From Pterois miles (taxonomy: Eukaryota; Chordata; Actinopteri; Perciformes; Scorpaenidae): a stretch of 64,000 bases of DNA. The stretch is taken from positions 20,107,501 to 20,171,500 of the forward strand of contig CAMQGK010000110.1 in the NCBI GenBank assembly GCA_947000775.1, read 5' to 3'. The position numbers and the translations under genes are program-made. Below are positions 1-13,897 of this stretch, one piece after another. Position 1 is the first letter of the stretch; the number at the start of each line of letters is the position of its first letter. The notes below the pieces were generated by a model. That model had not been told where the DNA came from. It searched no databases and saw only the letters and a program-made list of their open reading frames with translations.

Positions 1-739
1 TTTTAGCGTATATGTAGTCTGAAGCCAGAGCATTTAACAGGAGAGATGACAGTCTGTCGGGAGGGAAACAAAGAGCAGAGCGGCTAATGTTGGCGTGAAG
101 CTTGGCAATGATTAAACTGGTCTTGAGTCAGGACTTAAACATTAATGCCCACGACAAACTTCTCATTTCTCATCATCTCAAATCATTTTATCAGTAGCTG
201 CCGTAGGAAATCAGCCTGTGCTATAAAATCTACCAGCTTCATCATAACCTTCATCTGCCCGTGCCGACGTTTTTAACCCCTACCGTTTCCTAACTTGTAA
301 ATCAGCCCCATTCCCCCGATCCACCTCCACATGTCACCCCCTGTTGGAAGCAATCACTCACCGTTGAGGTGTTTCACACAGATTTGTTGCCAATTTGTTG
401 CTTTCCAGTGGAAAAAGTAAATGTAATAATGAGGGGGGAGAAATTCATTAAACATGTGTATGAAATACTTTTCAAGTGTGAGAGGAAGATTCATTGGGAT
501 GTTCATACGGCGCATAATCATGCCTCCGTCTGCTCAGCCTGCGACGGCATAAAACATTTAATCTGGGATGAACACTTTCTGTCGCTTCTCTCTCTCTTTG
601 GACCCCCTCCCTCTAAACGCCCCCCTTTCCTCCCCCCGCTACCCTCTATCTTCCTTTCTCCCTCTCTCTCCCTCTCTCTCGATCTCTCTCTGTGACTGCC
701 AGAAACCACAATCATAAAATTATTAAAATGCTGTTTGGC

Positions 740-1070
740 TGCCATTAATCAGTGGTGGTGATAAATCCTCGTGTGGGAAGTGACAGAGCATTAGTCACAT
801 ACCTCTTGGCCTCAACAGACAGAGAATAATGAGCCACGAGCCGGACCGGGTCAATCATAAACTCATCAAATGCGTCATTTAATTTCTTCATTTAGACAAA
901 CACAATTTGTTTATGGGAAAGATATCAGGTGTTGTGGAATGAGAAACGGCGCTGAAACGGCGGTACATTAATCAGGGCTTGATTACACGCGACTCTGCGG
1001 TTGTTTATCCTAATTTCATTCATTTCCATCAACAAAGCAAACACAGACGAACACAGCCATTAGTGATGGT
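740..1070. promoter_or_regulatory. Candidate conserved non-coding element
   Basis: Single-copy-looking sequence of balanced composition with homeodomain-type cores (cattaatcag, gtcatttaatttc), tcaatcataaac and tgtttatggg. No open frame, repeat word or microsatellite. Called only from texture; no alignment was possible. Confidence 0.3.
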
Positions 1071-1586
1071 TGGGGATGGCACAATTACAGCCTCGTATTA
1101 AATAAAGTGATGATGAATGGTCCAATACAAACTAAAACAAAGGGGTTTTTATTACTTCAATTCCATCCCAGCCCTCGCCTTCCTGTGTGCGTCTATGGAG
1201 CCATGCTGCTGTGAAAGGCGAGAAGAAGCCGTTTCAACTTTGCTATTAGGAGGAAGCCGGATTGATGAGAGAAAAAAGGGAAAAAAAAAAATCGAAATTT
1301 TGAAAGAAGTATTGACTCCTTTGAAATGACAGTTGGTTATATACATGTATGATAGCAAAAGACAGCCTTGTCCATGAGAACTTCTGTTACAGACACATTT
1401 CTAATTGAATCAGTGGGTGAGCTCCTAATAAAAGCAGCTAAACCCGTGAACATAACACAAAAAAAAGAAAAAAAAATCGCATGTATACTTCATTTACCTA
1501 CATACACACAGACACTGAAGCGTACTTGCACCCCAAACACACACACAGCAGCTGATAAAGATGAAGAAAGTAACCGCGACGTCAGA

Positions 1587-1611
1587 TTTTTTTTTTTTTT
1601 TTTTTTTTTTT
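1587..1611. repeat. T25 homopolymer
   Basis: Uninterrupted run of T. Confidence 0.95.
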
Positions 1612-1830
1612 GATCATGTGCGTTTGCAGCTTGTTGATGCAGTTCAGCAGGCAGGCTACAGAACTGCAAGGAGTATCTGGCTTTTTCTCCATGCCGCTGA
1701 CTTTCAGCCATAACAACCCCCAACACGGACTTAAATAGAGCTGTGAAATTAACCATGTCTAATTGCATGATGTGACATTTATTTCTTTATATATTCACAT
1801 GTAGTACATCCAGGGAACCTTAAAGCAATA

Positions 1831-2103
1831 GCTGGACACTTTGAGAAATACGCTTATTTGCTTTCTTGCCTCATCCTGGCCAAGAAATAGCTTGGCACAT
1901 AACCCGCTGTGAAACACAACTTGTTGTTTTTACACTTAGTTTTCTGTACAGATTATAAAAAGAGAGTTAATTAGTGAGCTTTAAGTGCTGGTAGGCAGAT
2001 TTTGTTGCCTTTGGACGAAGCCAGGCTATCTGATGAGAGTGACATCAATCCTCTCATCAAACTCCCGGCAAGAATGGGAACCAGCATATTTCCCAAATTG
2101 TCA
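1831..2103. mobile_element. Small inverted-repeat element
   Basis: The left end cactttgagaaatacgctta plus gctttcttgcc is mirrored at the right end by ggcaagaatgggaacc and catatttcccaaattgtc. Together they form imperfect terminal inverted repeats of about 35 bp. The interior is short and non-coding. Confidence 0.55.
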
Positions 2104-2249
2104 AAATATGTATTTAAGATGCTCTTAAATGAACTCAGAAAATTAAAAGACTTCTGGGTTAGAGCTGATAAGATTTAACTTCATTTTTATTTTAATTATA
2201 TTACTATTTTCAAATCACTGTGATGGGTATTTTCTTTGTGGTTGTTGGT

Positions 2250-2793
2250 AACAGGGGGCAACCTCTGGGTCTGAGAAGTGAAGCCAATGCTGAAGTGCCT
2301 CAAAGCTGCAATCTTTCTAATGTCCAGCAGGGGGCAAAAAGAAGTCTGATTGTATAGAAGTCAATGAGAACACGAAAATCACTTGATTTATTACCTCGGT
2401 AAACATTGTAAACATAATGGTCTCAATCGCTAGTTTCAAGTCTTCTTCAATACAGAATGGTGTTAATTTTAGTAAATTCTGGTCCCATTTAGAGTCAAGT
2501 AGACCACAAAGCAGGGTATGCTTTAGAGCGAGGCTACTATGTGAAAGACGGGTCACTACCATGGCGTTGTCTGGCCTGGGAGCTTTTGCATTTTCATCTT
2601 ACAACTTTAACCCTTTCAGTGTATTTTCAGTTTGTGACAGTTGATAATAACCTTTTTGTTTACCTAGAAATGCTTTAGTCAGCCTTTGGTTGGCGACAGC
2701 CAAAAAGTCTAGCTCAAGGTTTCAAAAAGGCAGTCCACTAACCAATGTGTTAAGTCACAGTGACTACATCCTCTTCTTATATACAGTCTATGG
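2250..2793. mobile_element. Interspersed repeat ending 'tatatacagtctatgg'
   Basis: Landmarks are gtccagcagggggcaaaaag, tgattgtatagaagtcaatg, gtctcaatcgctagtttcaa, ggtttcaaaaaggcagtcca and cttatatacagtctatgg. I recognise this as a repeat type common in percomorph genomes. Open frames here are not genes. Confidence 0.6.
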
Positions 2794-3229
2794 TTTCTAA
2801 TTTTATTATGCGAGTGTGATATTGTCTATTTTCAGTATATTGTCAATACAGAACCAGATGTAATCTGTCTGTTTATACTATTCAGATCCATGTGAGGTCA
2901 AAACCAATCTACATTAAGGTACCCTGTGGAGTTCTCTAAGCACACAAAAGTTATGTTTTACATTCAGTGTTACTCACCAAAATGCATTGTGAGGTCTAAC
3001 AAACGTGATGGACGCATATGAACAAAACAGGGACGCATCTGTAAAAAACGTACCCACTAGTGGTCCAAAACTCTGCAGGATATCTTTAAGACAATATAGC
3101 TGACAAAATAAAGGCTTTTAGTCTAATGTTCTCCTTTGCCTAAAAGTGCCTGACGTACATTGTATAAACAGTTTTATTGACTTAACTGTGTTTAGAACGT
3201 GTTAAATAGTGTTCACTTATTTATACATC

Positions 3230-3366
3230 CATATTTATGCATCACTCCCACATGAACGTTCATGCAGTGTCTTGCACAAGCACACATCATCGTGCTGTTA
3301 GGAGGAGGTGGGAATTGAACCACCAAACTTGCAATTTTCCACTCTAACCTCTCAGCTACTGTCCCC
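3230..3366 (-). mobile_element. Degraded tRNA-derived SINE, minus strand
   Basis: On the minus strand gtagctgagaggttagagtgg resembles box A and ggttcaattcc (3321-3311) is a good box B. The body then runs to about 3230. No intact cloverleaf is evident. Called as a relic because both boxes are spaced as in a tRNA head. Confidence 0.5.
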
Positions 3367-3867
3367 CTGCACCTACTGTACCATTAAATCAAAGCATTCC
3401 TCCATTTTTCACGTAAAGCACTGCAAGCAATCATCAGGTGTCACAGCCACATCACTCATCCCATCGGTCTGCATTTACATCTACCGTTCCCTGTGACTCA
3501 AGCGTGCATGGATGTAGCACAACAGCTGAGCTGCACATTAAGGTATCATGAGGCAAAATATGAGCTTCAATAAAAAACTGTCTAAACCTGATTGGTATAG
3601 TAAGATCAGTCAGCATGTTGGATATAATATAATAACAAAAAAAACTTGTGATAAAAAGGTCATTTTAGCCAGAATGTGTCAGTGTCTAAAAGGTATTTAA
3701 TCTGTAGACTAAATGACACCAAACAAGCCTTGGAGTTGTTGTTGCCCTTTAAAGTAACACAACCAATCAATGGGATCACCTAAAGGCCCATCAGAAGAAT
3801 CCAGCGTGATGAGTGTACGAAGGCCAAGGTTGCTGCAGCTAACCATCCTCGTTCATCTATAACAGGA

Positions 3868-3985
3868 ACGCTGAACATCCATCCATCCATTTTCTATACC
3901 TGCTTATTCTTATTCAGGGTCGCTGGGGCGGCCGGGGCTTGTCCCAGCATGCACGGGGTGAAAGGCAGGGAAACAATCTGCCATT
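3868..3985 (+). mobile_element. 'catccatccattttctatac' repeat fragment
   Basis: Contains ccatccattttctatacctg, agggtcgctggggcggcc and cttgtcccagcatgcacggg, a repeat word set very common in teleosts. Only about 120 bp remains. Confidence 0.5.
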
Positions 3986-5787
3986 GAACACAGAAGATGC
4001 CCATTTAACAAATTATATGACTTGTAAAACCAACTGTGAAGTGAAGAGTTATTATTAAAAGGGGAATCCCAGAAAAGGGAGTAGAACGGACATTGAACTG
4101 TTTTCATTTATAGCTCAAAAAGAAAATGGCGATTGCTGTGCCGGTTGTTGTTAGCTGTGGTGACTACACCCATCAGTGGGGCCATGAAGTGTGTCACACA
4201 TTGTCGCTTCGCTGCTAAACCAGCAGCAAAGGTAGTCACAGAACCGAATGTCTGTGTAAAAGGGCTACCCGGTATCATGCCGAAGTAGACCTGCCTGTCT
4301 ACCAGAGGTGTGAATATTAAACCTGTTTATGAAAAAGCAGTACCAGCAGGGGGCAACAAAACCACTTAGTTACTTAGTAGTTAATTACGTAAACTAAGTA
4401 ACAGAAGTACATAAATAATGTAACAGAAGTATGGAAAATATGTAACAAACATGGCTAACACTGGTCTCCTGGTTGAAAGTCCTCCCATCCACCTCACCTC
4501 ACTAGCTCTGAGCGTAGCTCATTCGCAGGGATGCATTTACACTGCAGTTAGTACAGCCCATATGGCGTACAAATGATAAGCCAAAAGCAAGAAGAGCTAT
4601 TGGACGCTTTTGCCTTGCACATTATCGTGTCATTCATATGCCTTTTTGTATGACCGGGCTCAAAACAAATGGCCGGTATGGTGGGACTACACACACATAC
4701 ATTAGACGCCGACACTGTTGTGTTACATGTCACACCGTCATGAGTGAGTCTGCGACTTACTGCAAGTAATTTTTACATGGAAGTACGCCACTACTACTGC
4801 ACACATTAAAATGGCCGCCGCACTGACCTCCCTGCTACAGTATGCTGATATGAATGGAGAAGCCCATTCTACTCTCATTCTATTTCTACGAGGTGAACAC
4901 TTGTAATATTTGTTAATTAATCATTTCGTTGAGATATTTTATCACTGTAAAGACAGTAAAGGTCTTTGTTTTGCTTGATCAGTGAAAAAAAAGCCACATT
5001 AAATCTACTTTGATTCAATGTAGTAAAACAATGGAACATGAAAACATCCCAAGAGAGTGAATATTTTGCAAAAAGACTGAATTTTGACATAAAGCCAGTG
5101 AATTTGGAAACAAAGTCACTGATTTTAATCTTGATTAACAACCATGACTGCAATATTAGGCAAAATGCAATTACATTTTTGGCATTATTGGGCAGCCCTG
5201 GCCTAACATGAAGAATAATGTGTCAGAAGATAGAAATTATCACAATCATGAAGGCAGGAATGCTGGTTTACATTTTGCTGTAATCCATTTATGTCGACTC
5301 AGGGCCAATCAGACAGCTACCTCCATTAGAAACATTAAAAAAACTTAAGAGATGGTCCAATCCTCCCCGTCTTTCCCTTGCAAAGGTGCCCAAGAAAGAA
5401 AATCTTTATACTTTCTACGGGTGACAATTCAATAACACCGCTGTTTGCAGCATACACTGTCTTTACTCTCTCCTTCTCATCTCTCTCCCTCTGCATTCTT
5501 TGCATTCAGCCTCCCTCTCCACCCCGTCCCGAAAAAGCCCCAAGCGCCTGCCAGTGGTCCAAGGTAATTAAATTACTTAGCAAAGTTTACTTAACAGTAA
5601 ATGGTTAGCAAAATTTAAGGTGATTGCAAATTTGCTTTCATTCCACTTCAATGGCTGGCCTGTTTAAGGCTCGTCTGCAAATAATTAGCACATACATTTG
5701 CATCAAAATCGTTTATACCATATGTTGCAAAATTATGGAAAGCAGCAAATTAAAAATATTCTTTTTCTGTTATGGAAATGTCTACAT

Positions 5788-5790
<3 letters not shown>

Positions 5791-5855
<65 letters not shown>

Positions 5856-5877
5856 AGGGAGGGAGGGAGGGAGGGAG
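5791..5877. repeat. Compound (GA)n-(GGGA)n microsatellite
   Basis: About 58 bp of GA followed by about 29 bp of GGGA units. The GGGA part has G-quadruplex potential on the plus strand. Confidence 0.95.
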
Positions 5878-6147
5878 GAGGGAAAGATATCACCATGTGT
5901 CTCCAAACACCGACAACAAGGAGGAGAGGAAAAGGAGGGAGGAGGGTGCAAAAATGATTCAGTTTGGATTTGAACATACTCATGATGGTCTTTTTCAAGA
6001 GCTCACCAGATGCTGTTTGAAATCTGCCCACAGAAGAAAAACAAAGCCGTCTCAATCCCTCACTCTCCCTCCTTCCTCACACACAAAACAGAATCAGAGA
6101 ATTTCCTCTGAGTGGCTCTCTAGTACACTATATATTGTTCACTAATG

Positions 6148-6721
6148 GCACCTACACACTATACGACTTTCCCTGACATTCAGACTGCTGTGCTGGTCAT
6201 ATTACATGACTCATAATGGGTGATCCTGAAGTTGTGACATTTCACTGGGAAGAATCCCAGACAGGTCTGTGTAGTCAACCAAACATGCTAGAAGCGATAC
6301 GGGAAATCATACAAGACCACACACAAGACAGTAGTTCTTTCCTCTAAAAATGGATGCCCGCAAGAAGCTAGCGATCAAAGTTGTATGTGCGCTGATTTGC
6401 AGCGAAAAACCAAGGAGGAAAAATAAAAGAATATAGAGGAGAGAGTGGTTGGGGAGATGTGGGCAGCAAGGATAGATGGCTGTCTGTTTGTGCTTTGTGT
6501 TTGATTTGGTCAAAACATATTTTTCACACTACAGGACTTGGACTCACGGACAGGTCCAGATTTAACCTGCTAGATATCTCTCGGGCATCTGCGACACACC
6601 GGCAGCAGTGCATCTCTCAGATCGCGTCTTTGAAAATTCACACAGCGATCTGGAGCTTTAGTTGGCGATCTCCAAAAACTGCTGACGATTGAAAAAAAGG
6701 CTACAACTGTGTAGCGTACCT
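6148..6721. mobile_element. Possible TIR element, 'ggyacstacaca' ends
   Basis: The left end ggcacctacacactatacga and the right end acaactgtgtagcgtacc are imperfect inverted repeats about 570 bp apart. The interior is non-coding. Family unknown. Confidence 0.35.
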
Positions 6722-6897
6722 CTATAAAGCAAGGCAAGAAAAGTTGTACACTAATTTGACAAGTACTTTTTACACCGCAGACCTCCAATCTCATGGAAAA
6801 AAATTAAATGTGAAAACATGGACTATAACAACAAAATAATAAAAAAAAAAAAACAGAAACAACACCTACTCATGCATCAAATATGACATAGTATATT

Positions 6898-7290
6898 GAT
6901 TTTAGGTTCTGAAACTAACAATTATTTTCTCATTCATTGTTTGGTCTATGAAATATAAGAAAATATGAAAACTGCCCAAGGACATGTCTTCAAATGTATT
7001 GCTTTGTCCAGCTAACTGTCTGAAACCCAAAGATATTCACTCTACAGTGATATAAAAACGGAGAAAAGCAGCAAATCCCCACATATGAGAAGCTGGAACC
7101 AGAGAGTATTTAGCATAACTGCTCGCCATATGACCTCAAAGATTATTAGTCGATTATCAAAATAGCTGACCATTAATTTTCTGTTGACCTCCAATTAATC
7201 AACAAATCCTTTCAGCTCTAATTGATTCCCTTATTTTAATGAGGGCCGCAACTAACACCCTTTTTCTTTAGCAATTAATCAAAAAGGCTG
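6898..7290 (+). mobile_element. Old, diverged 'agggctgcaactaac' repeat(s)
   Basis: Words such as tgtttggtctatgaaatata, cccaaagatattcact and gattatcaaaatagctgac match the family at reduced identity. A second start (gagggccgcaactaacac) at about 7242 suggests a second truncated copy. Confidence 0.5.
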
Positions 7291-7823
7291 AAGCTGACTT
7301 CTTGTTGGCGCAATTGTCTAACCCCCCAAAATTTAGTTTGATACCACAAAAGAATGAGAAAACCAACCAGCATATCATAATATTTCTCATATTTGAAAAG
7401 CTGTAACTTTTAGAGTCAAATCTGCAAAATAGCAGTAACTATTTTAAGATTGGCATATGAGAGTCGTGAAGGGGGGTATCACAAGCTTACTACAGCAAAG
7501 AGAAAACCAGGGTGCAGCAGGACCTGCGTTTATTATACCCATAAAACAAACCGAAAATCAATTGTACATAAAACTCTGATCCATACCATGCTTAGGTCAC
7601 TCAGCCCGCCCCACCGTTGACAGACACCTTTGAACTGGAAGGCTTATTTCTTACTGAGTAAATAAAATCCACTTGTAGGTGTGGAGCACCACAGAGATCC
7701 ATCTCATCCTTTCTTTAAACTCACATCTTAAAGCGTTAACAGACTTCTTTTGAGAGAGCAACATCTTGAGGCACAGGGCTCTGTCAATGAGGCATGGCTC
7801 TCTAACTGAGTTCGACAAACCCT

Positions 7824-7866
7824 TCCATCCATCCATCCATCCATCCATCCATCCATCCATCCATCC
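7824..7866. repeat. (CATC)n microsatellite
   Basis: About ten tetranucleotide units. Confidence 0.95.
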
Positions 7867-7985
7867 TCCTGTCTCATCTGGAGGTCAGTCGGTCCGCCAC
7901 CAATGTCAGTCTGCTACTAAGTGAGCGGCGGGGGCTGTTTGATAAAAGCTTATTCAGGTATTTGGGTCCTGTGTAACTGGAGGCT

Positions 7986-7988
<3 letters not shown>

Positions 7989-8052
<64 letters not shown>
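7989..8052. repeat. (CT)n microsatellite
   Basis: 64 bp, pure. Confidence 0.95.
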
Positions 8053-8055
<3 letters not shown>

Positions 8056-9408
8056 ACATAATTACGACTGTTGACTGGAACAGTGAGGTAATGGCACATA
8101 AATCCAGCTGATCAATGGTTACAGAGACTAAATTACAGGACATCCCTGCACCATTATCCTCCCAAAGGATGACAGGAGACACATTCCTGCACAGATGCAC
8201 AAGGGGATTTCTGCTGCTATTGTGTAATTGTTTCGTTTGTTTGAATATGGTGGAAGCTATGTTTGCACATTTCTGGCCAGAATATTTCATACGAAAAAGT
8301 TCAACTGACAAAAAAAAAAAAAAAAAAAGAAACCAAAATGAATGTATCAGACTAAATCCTCTCCAATGCAGCTAACCTGGAAGCATCTCTGCTGATTTGT
8401 AGAGCTGAGGCTTTTAAAAGTGGTGTTTAAAAAGTGCTGCAGGGTAAACGTTAGCAAATCTTCTCCAAGGACAAGGCTGTTTTAATCATTAAACTATGTG
8501 AGTCATGATTAGCTGTTTTATTCGCAACCCCTTTTTTTCTTGCTCTTTCTCATCTTTGACTGAACCTTTAAGGTTAAATCTGAAACATCCAAATTCAGCA
8601 GCAGTAATATACAAGACAAAGCAGAACATTAAAAACAACCCCTGGACCTCAAAACAAAATAACCATATTCTTTTAAAAAAGCTGTCAACAAGTTGTTTGC
8701 CAACTTCTGGCTCAAAAATAAGCCCTTGTTTCAGTCAAGACGGCTCAAAGTCAAGTGGCGTGCTGCAGTTGTTGTTACTATAACACCTTTAGCAAAAACA
8801 ACATGTGGTTAGGATTTATTACTGGGTAATTCCCTTGTGTTTTTACAGAGAAATCCCCTTTAACATGAAGGTCAACGCTGACTAGTATTTGTGACAATCA
8901 CCTTAGACATGTCACACAAAAAGTGGTGCTACGACCGGCGTGACGGCGATATGATGAAGATGGATAACGTGTGATAACTGTTATTCACCGCCTAATAAAT
9001 CTGGTGCTGCATACCAGCGATGATCTCAGGGAGGTGATGATGAAAGTACAGAAGTGGCAGAGGGAAAACTGAAAATGAGAAAGGAGGAAAAAAAAGTTTG
9101 CAGAGAAAAAATGCAGACAGGCCAGGGAAATAAAGAAGGAGACTGAGGCCATGTAAAGAGCCGGGTCTTGTCTCAGTCTCCCCATCCCCGTAACCTCTTA
9201 TCCTGGCAGAACAAAGGGCGGCAGCCTCCTAAATGTGGCGCATTAGCCCTTTAGTTCCAGAGGGGGTAAGGTGACACCCTCCATGTATGTGGTCTGTTCA
9301 GCACACATCTGTCAGGGCCTAAGGGGGTGGGCTGGGGCGGTGGGAGGGCGGGATAGCGGGTACTGGAGGCACAAGGAAGACGAAGGAAAGAAGCGGAGAG
9401 CTTCAGAG

Positions 9409-9413
<5 letters not shown>

Positions 9414-9497
<84 letters not shown>
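9414..9497. repeat. (GT)n microsatellite
   Basis: 84 bp of uninterrupted dinucleotide. Confidence 0.95.
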
Positions 9498-9499
<2 letters not shown>

Positions 9500-11170
9500 C
9501 TTCAGGACCCCTGCTGCGACTGAGAAGCCTAATACTCCGTATTTACTCTGGAAGAATTAGTCCTATCGCATGATGCTGCTAAGCTTGGGTGATCCCCCAC
9601 ACCCGTTTGCCTCTTTATGTCTGTCATTTGATATAAAGCTGAGATATAAACAGACAGAAAAACATACAGACACCAACAAGAGAGAAACACCATAACACTG
9701 GGTACTGATGATACTGTACACAAGTATGTAATCACAACATCCCTGTTCAGTTCAGACCGGGGGACCGTTTGACGAATGTCTTTCATTTTTTTCAGTCATT
9801 CTCTCCTCTAAACTTCCTCTAAAATGCAAGTATTTGTTTAAAAAATTAATAAAAATAAAGAATTTAAAAGTCTGCTGTTGATGATATTGTATTATCTGTA
9901 ACATAAATACTTATAGAGGTAGCACAGTTTACAAAATTATTGATATTAAGAGAACTCAAATACAATTTTCACTTCAGTTTCATTACAAAGTTGAATGGGA
10001 GCCAATGTCACAGTAGAGAGGAGCAGCAAAATAATGTATAATCTTTACACCATTATATTCAAACTTGTATTTTATATAATTATTTATTCATTTATCTATT
10101 TTACAATTTCATAACTTCATTATTGCTTAAAGTATGAAATTAAAAGTTTTACAATAAAAAAAACAATGTTGCCTAAATTTGACTCAAACATTTACAACCT
10201 GAAAACTTGAAAACCCAAAATTCAATCAAATTATTTTGCAAATCAAAATTCAACTCAAGTCTTCATCAAATAAAGGCATAAAATGCGGATCCAAAACAAG
10301 AAAAAAATCCTAGAATATTAGTTGTGAATTGCACCACTTATGAAATACTGCTGGAGATTACCGTAGTTTTAACTGTGCAGCTTCAGTTATGAACCAAATA
10401 CAGAGTTGTTCAACATTATTAAAATCAGAGAGGAGAAAACCTCTCCCTACCAACTCCAGCCAGGTGACGAAATCAGACAAAACAATAGAGGAAGTTAATT
10501 CAGACCAGTGAGCCCCTGCCAAGTTCAAGCCTCTGATGAGATCTTAAGGATTGTTTGTTTTGCTGCTGTCAAAGGTTCAAATAGGGAGAAGACGGAGGTT
10601 TTGATGACCCCTGGCCCCTGGGTCCTTAGTGGGTGTTCTGCAAACACTCCCTATTGACGTGTGGATACTGAGAGGCCCGCCGTCGCGCACAGTGCTTATG
10701 CTGATTTGAGTGGAAATGAACACCGCTCTGAAAAGAGCCAAGGACCGAGCAAGTGGCTGAAAAGAAGAGAGTATAATACATATGTAAGGGTGGCGTGGCT
10801 GCTGTGTGTGTGTGCGCACATAGATATTTTCTTTTGTGAGTGCTTTAGACTGCGTCAGTACATGTATATTTGTGATATATATAGAGAGCAGATACTGATG
10901 AATCAATGTCGCCATGACATTACTTTTATACTATATATACTGTCCAACTATGTCCAGCTGAACTTCCTCGACCTGCCGATTCCCTAAAATGTGGCCAATG
11001 TGGTCATAATGTTATTTAAAATTCATACATTTATGTATGTATTTTACGCACCTTATGACAAGAATAGGGCCTGTTCTGTCACCAAAGTCATAAGAATTAT
11101 TAAAATTTACAAATACTGATATTGTGAAAATTATCTTATTATTGATGAAATTAGCATGTGAATTTGTCTT

Positions 11171-11171
<1 letters not shown>

Positions 11172-11213
<42 letters not shown>
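11172..11213. repeat. (GT)n microsatellite
   Basis: About 42 bp, pure; a (CA)n tract of opposite strand sense follows 100 bp later. Confidence 0.95.
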
Positions 11214-11216
<3 letters not shown>

Positions 11217-11314
11217 ATATGTAGGCCAAGCAGGAAGTGACCCATAAACATATCCATCCAGCTCTTTCATTGGGGGCCAGTGTTGCCCTCCTCCTCTCAC
11301 CTCCTCATCCCACT

Positions 11315-11415
<101 letters not shown>

Positions 11416-13845
11416 CAAAGCCCCAAGTGAGCGCTAAGCAGGCCAGCGGGCCAGCCGAGGGGGCTCATTACAGGTCCACAGAGCCCCCCAACACAAAGGC
11501 CTGAGCCGCTTTAGCCATGGGATGATCTGCTCTCTACTGACTAGAGAGAGTCCATAGACGGACAAAAGGAGGGAGAGAGGGAGGGAATGGGAGAGAAAGA
11601 GGTGGAGGAGAGCAGAGTAGAGGAGAGGAGAGCCACGGGCTTTAAGGATGTCAGGAGACCCCGAGAGAGAAAGCCTGGCGGGCGCTCAGAGAGGAACGGA
11701 GGGAAGGAGGAGGAGGCTTAAGCTCCACGGCTACGTCAGGACATTAACATTCACACAACCTCCCAACATCTGCTGCTTCCTTCTCGCCCTCCATCCCTCC
11801 CTCTTTCCATCCCTATCTCCCTCTGTCCGCTAACAACGCTGGAACAAAGACAGTGAGACGGCAAGTGAGAGGACAGATAGACGGATAGGGATGAGAGAAA
11901 AGCAAATGGAGAGAAGAGATGGATGAATTTAGATGATTTGGCAGCTGCAGGGTCAGAGGACTTTAGGGAAAAAAAGATATCCCTAATATTTCTAATTATA
12001 TAAACATGATTTCAATTAGTGAGGGCACTCAGTGGTTAATCAGAAAACAGAGGAAAGGCAGCGGAAAACATGGCTGAAATAAAATTACAAATCAGCCCAA
12101 GTACCGAATATAAACTGCTTTATCAAGTTAATGCCCATTTGTATTTTACTGTAGATCGTTATGAGCGATATGATCACAGGCACCCGAAGGCCTGAAACAG
12201 GCCAGAATGGGCTCTCTGGTGAAGACAGTCTTTGACTGAGCCATAAACCTGTTCTTCTGGAAGCCTCCAGGAGAGAGAGGAAAACCAGAGACATGTCCAG
12301 TGCATTAAACCCTCTCCTCTAGTCCCACGTCTGGCCCTGGGCCTATATCTGCACTCTGCACCAGTCTGGCCCACTGCACTCAAAGCCACATGCTCAGTTT
12401 TATGATGCTTCACCACCATTAGTGCAACATTAGCCTTGAGGTGGCAGGGAAGGGGGTGTGGGGTGTCTGATATATAATAGAGGACATAATTGAGCGAAGG
12501 AAAACAGAAGTCAAATTGTCCCCCACTCTCAACTATCCCAGATTCCCACATGTAAACTCTGTAATCAATTCAAAGTATGATGAAGTATAGAAAATATGCT
12601 ACACAAAGTTCAAAATCAGTGAAATCACAGAGAGGGATAGCAGCGTTGTTCTTTGGCCTAAAATAAGCCAAGTTTTAAGTGAGGTAAGAGTGTGGCTGCT
12701 GGGCGCTTTATAGATGATGTATAGATGCCTGCGTCTTTCATATATTTCCTGTGGTGAAATTAAAGCCCTGTTCGGAAGTGCTGGGCCTGTGTATGTGTGT
12801 GTGAGCATGACTGTAAACATGAAGACATCTTTCTCCACAGTCAATCTCTGCCTGTCACATCTGGCTCGCAACTCTACCCCTCGAATACACACTGGAATAT
12901 ATACACCACGTGCATGGTGACATCTATGACTTATGTACTGGGAGGAGTGTTTGAAATTAAGCTGCAGTGAATATGGGCCCAGAAGCACTAAGAGCAGAGA
13001 CCAGGGGAGTGTGTGTATGCATTTGTCTGCGTGTGTGGGGAGGGGTGCTGCGAGTCTGTGGGTGGGAAAACAAGGACGAAACCCGTCCAGGTCCACAGTG
13101 GAGTGTGCATGGGGTGGAGGAAAAAAATGTATACAGCACAGTATCGTGATATTCAGAGGTTGTAGCAGGCTGTCTTATGGCTAGAAAATCTAAGGAATCC
13201 ATAGATACCAACCATGCCTAATAAATAATAATGCTCCAACGTTACGCTAAATTTTGGTGAACTGGTAATTATGGTTTTAAAACCCTCTGACCCCTCAAAT
13301 AACGTTGTATTAAATATTGTGATAATATTGTAATGTGGGGCATCTAGTGATGCCCACCCATACTACACAGAACAAAACTGGACAAGCTTCCTGTCATCAA
13401 TATGCATGTATGCATGTATGTGCAAGTAAATAAATGTTCAAATAATCAGAATAAAAAACATACTATATCTCTGAATATATTACCACAAATACACTGTAAA
13501 TACTTGCGACTGCATGGTCCTAGGGTGATATCACAGGGGTATATTTATGAATGACAGCAGATGTAGCTGAACAGACTGATATGTGACATCTATGCATAGG
13601 CAAAGTGGTGGACCGACTGACTGACACCATCATCCCTAGAGCCACGGCGCTATCATGGCCATCACAGTGAGGCAGACCACAGACTGAGGCTGCTCCACAC
13701 GGTATTCTCACACACTGCCTTCAAGTTAGCATCCCTGAATGAGTGAGGGACCACAAGTGTCAGACCACGGCAACAGATCTGAACCACACTGTGATGAACA
13801 ACAAAAAAGATGGAGGGAAGAGAAACGGAGTAATCATCCACTTAC

Positions 13846-13897
13846 CAGCAGCCTGCAGGACCATGTGCATTCGGACTTTAGCCTGCTCTGCTGGGGT
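13846..13897 (-). CDS. rsrc1: rsrc1 internal exon, start of coiled coil (52 nt)
   Basis: The minus strand reads tttttgtctgtcttctgcag|acc cca gca gag cag ... gct gct g|gtaagtgg. It encodes TPAEQAKVRMHMVLQAA plus the first base of the next codon. This matches human RSRC1 PPAEQAKARLQLVLEAA closely, at the start of the predicted C-terminal helical/coiled-coil part. It starts at phase 0, which is what the 37-nt exon requires, and ends at phase 1. The acceptor has a strong polypyrimidine tract and the donor is near-consensus. The next coding exon (expected to encode a KADEAL-like sequence) was not recognised in the remaining 13.8 kb, so it probably lies below position 1 or was missed because it is short. 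Confidence 0.9.

Noticed and set aside
248..263. Minus-strand RADEG, resembling the expected KADEA after the 52-nt exon
   Set aside because: No splice acceptor in the right phase and the following residues do not resemble RSRC1.
1846..1885. Minus-strand QDEARK-like frame, another candidate for the next rsrc1 exon
   Set aside because: It lies inside an inverted-repeat element common in fish and has no matching acceptor.
7824..7866. CRISPR-like regular repeat
   Set aside because: Pure tetranucleotide microsatellite without spacers.
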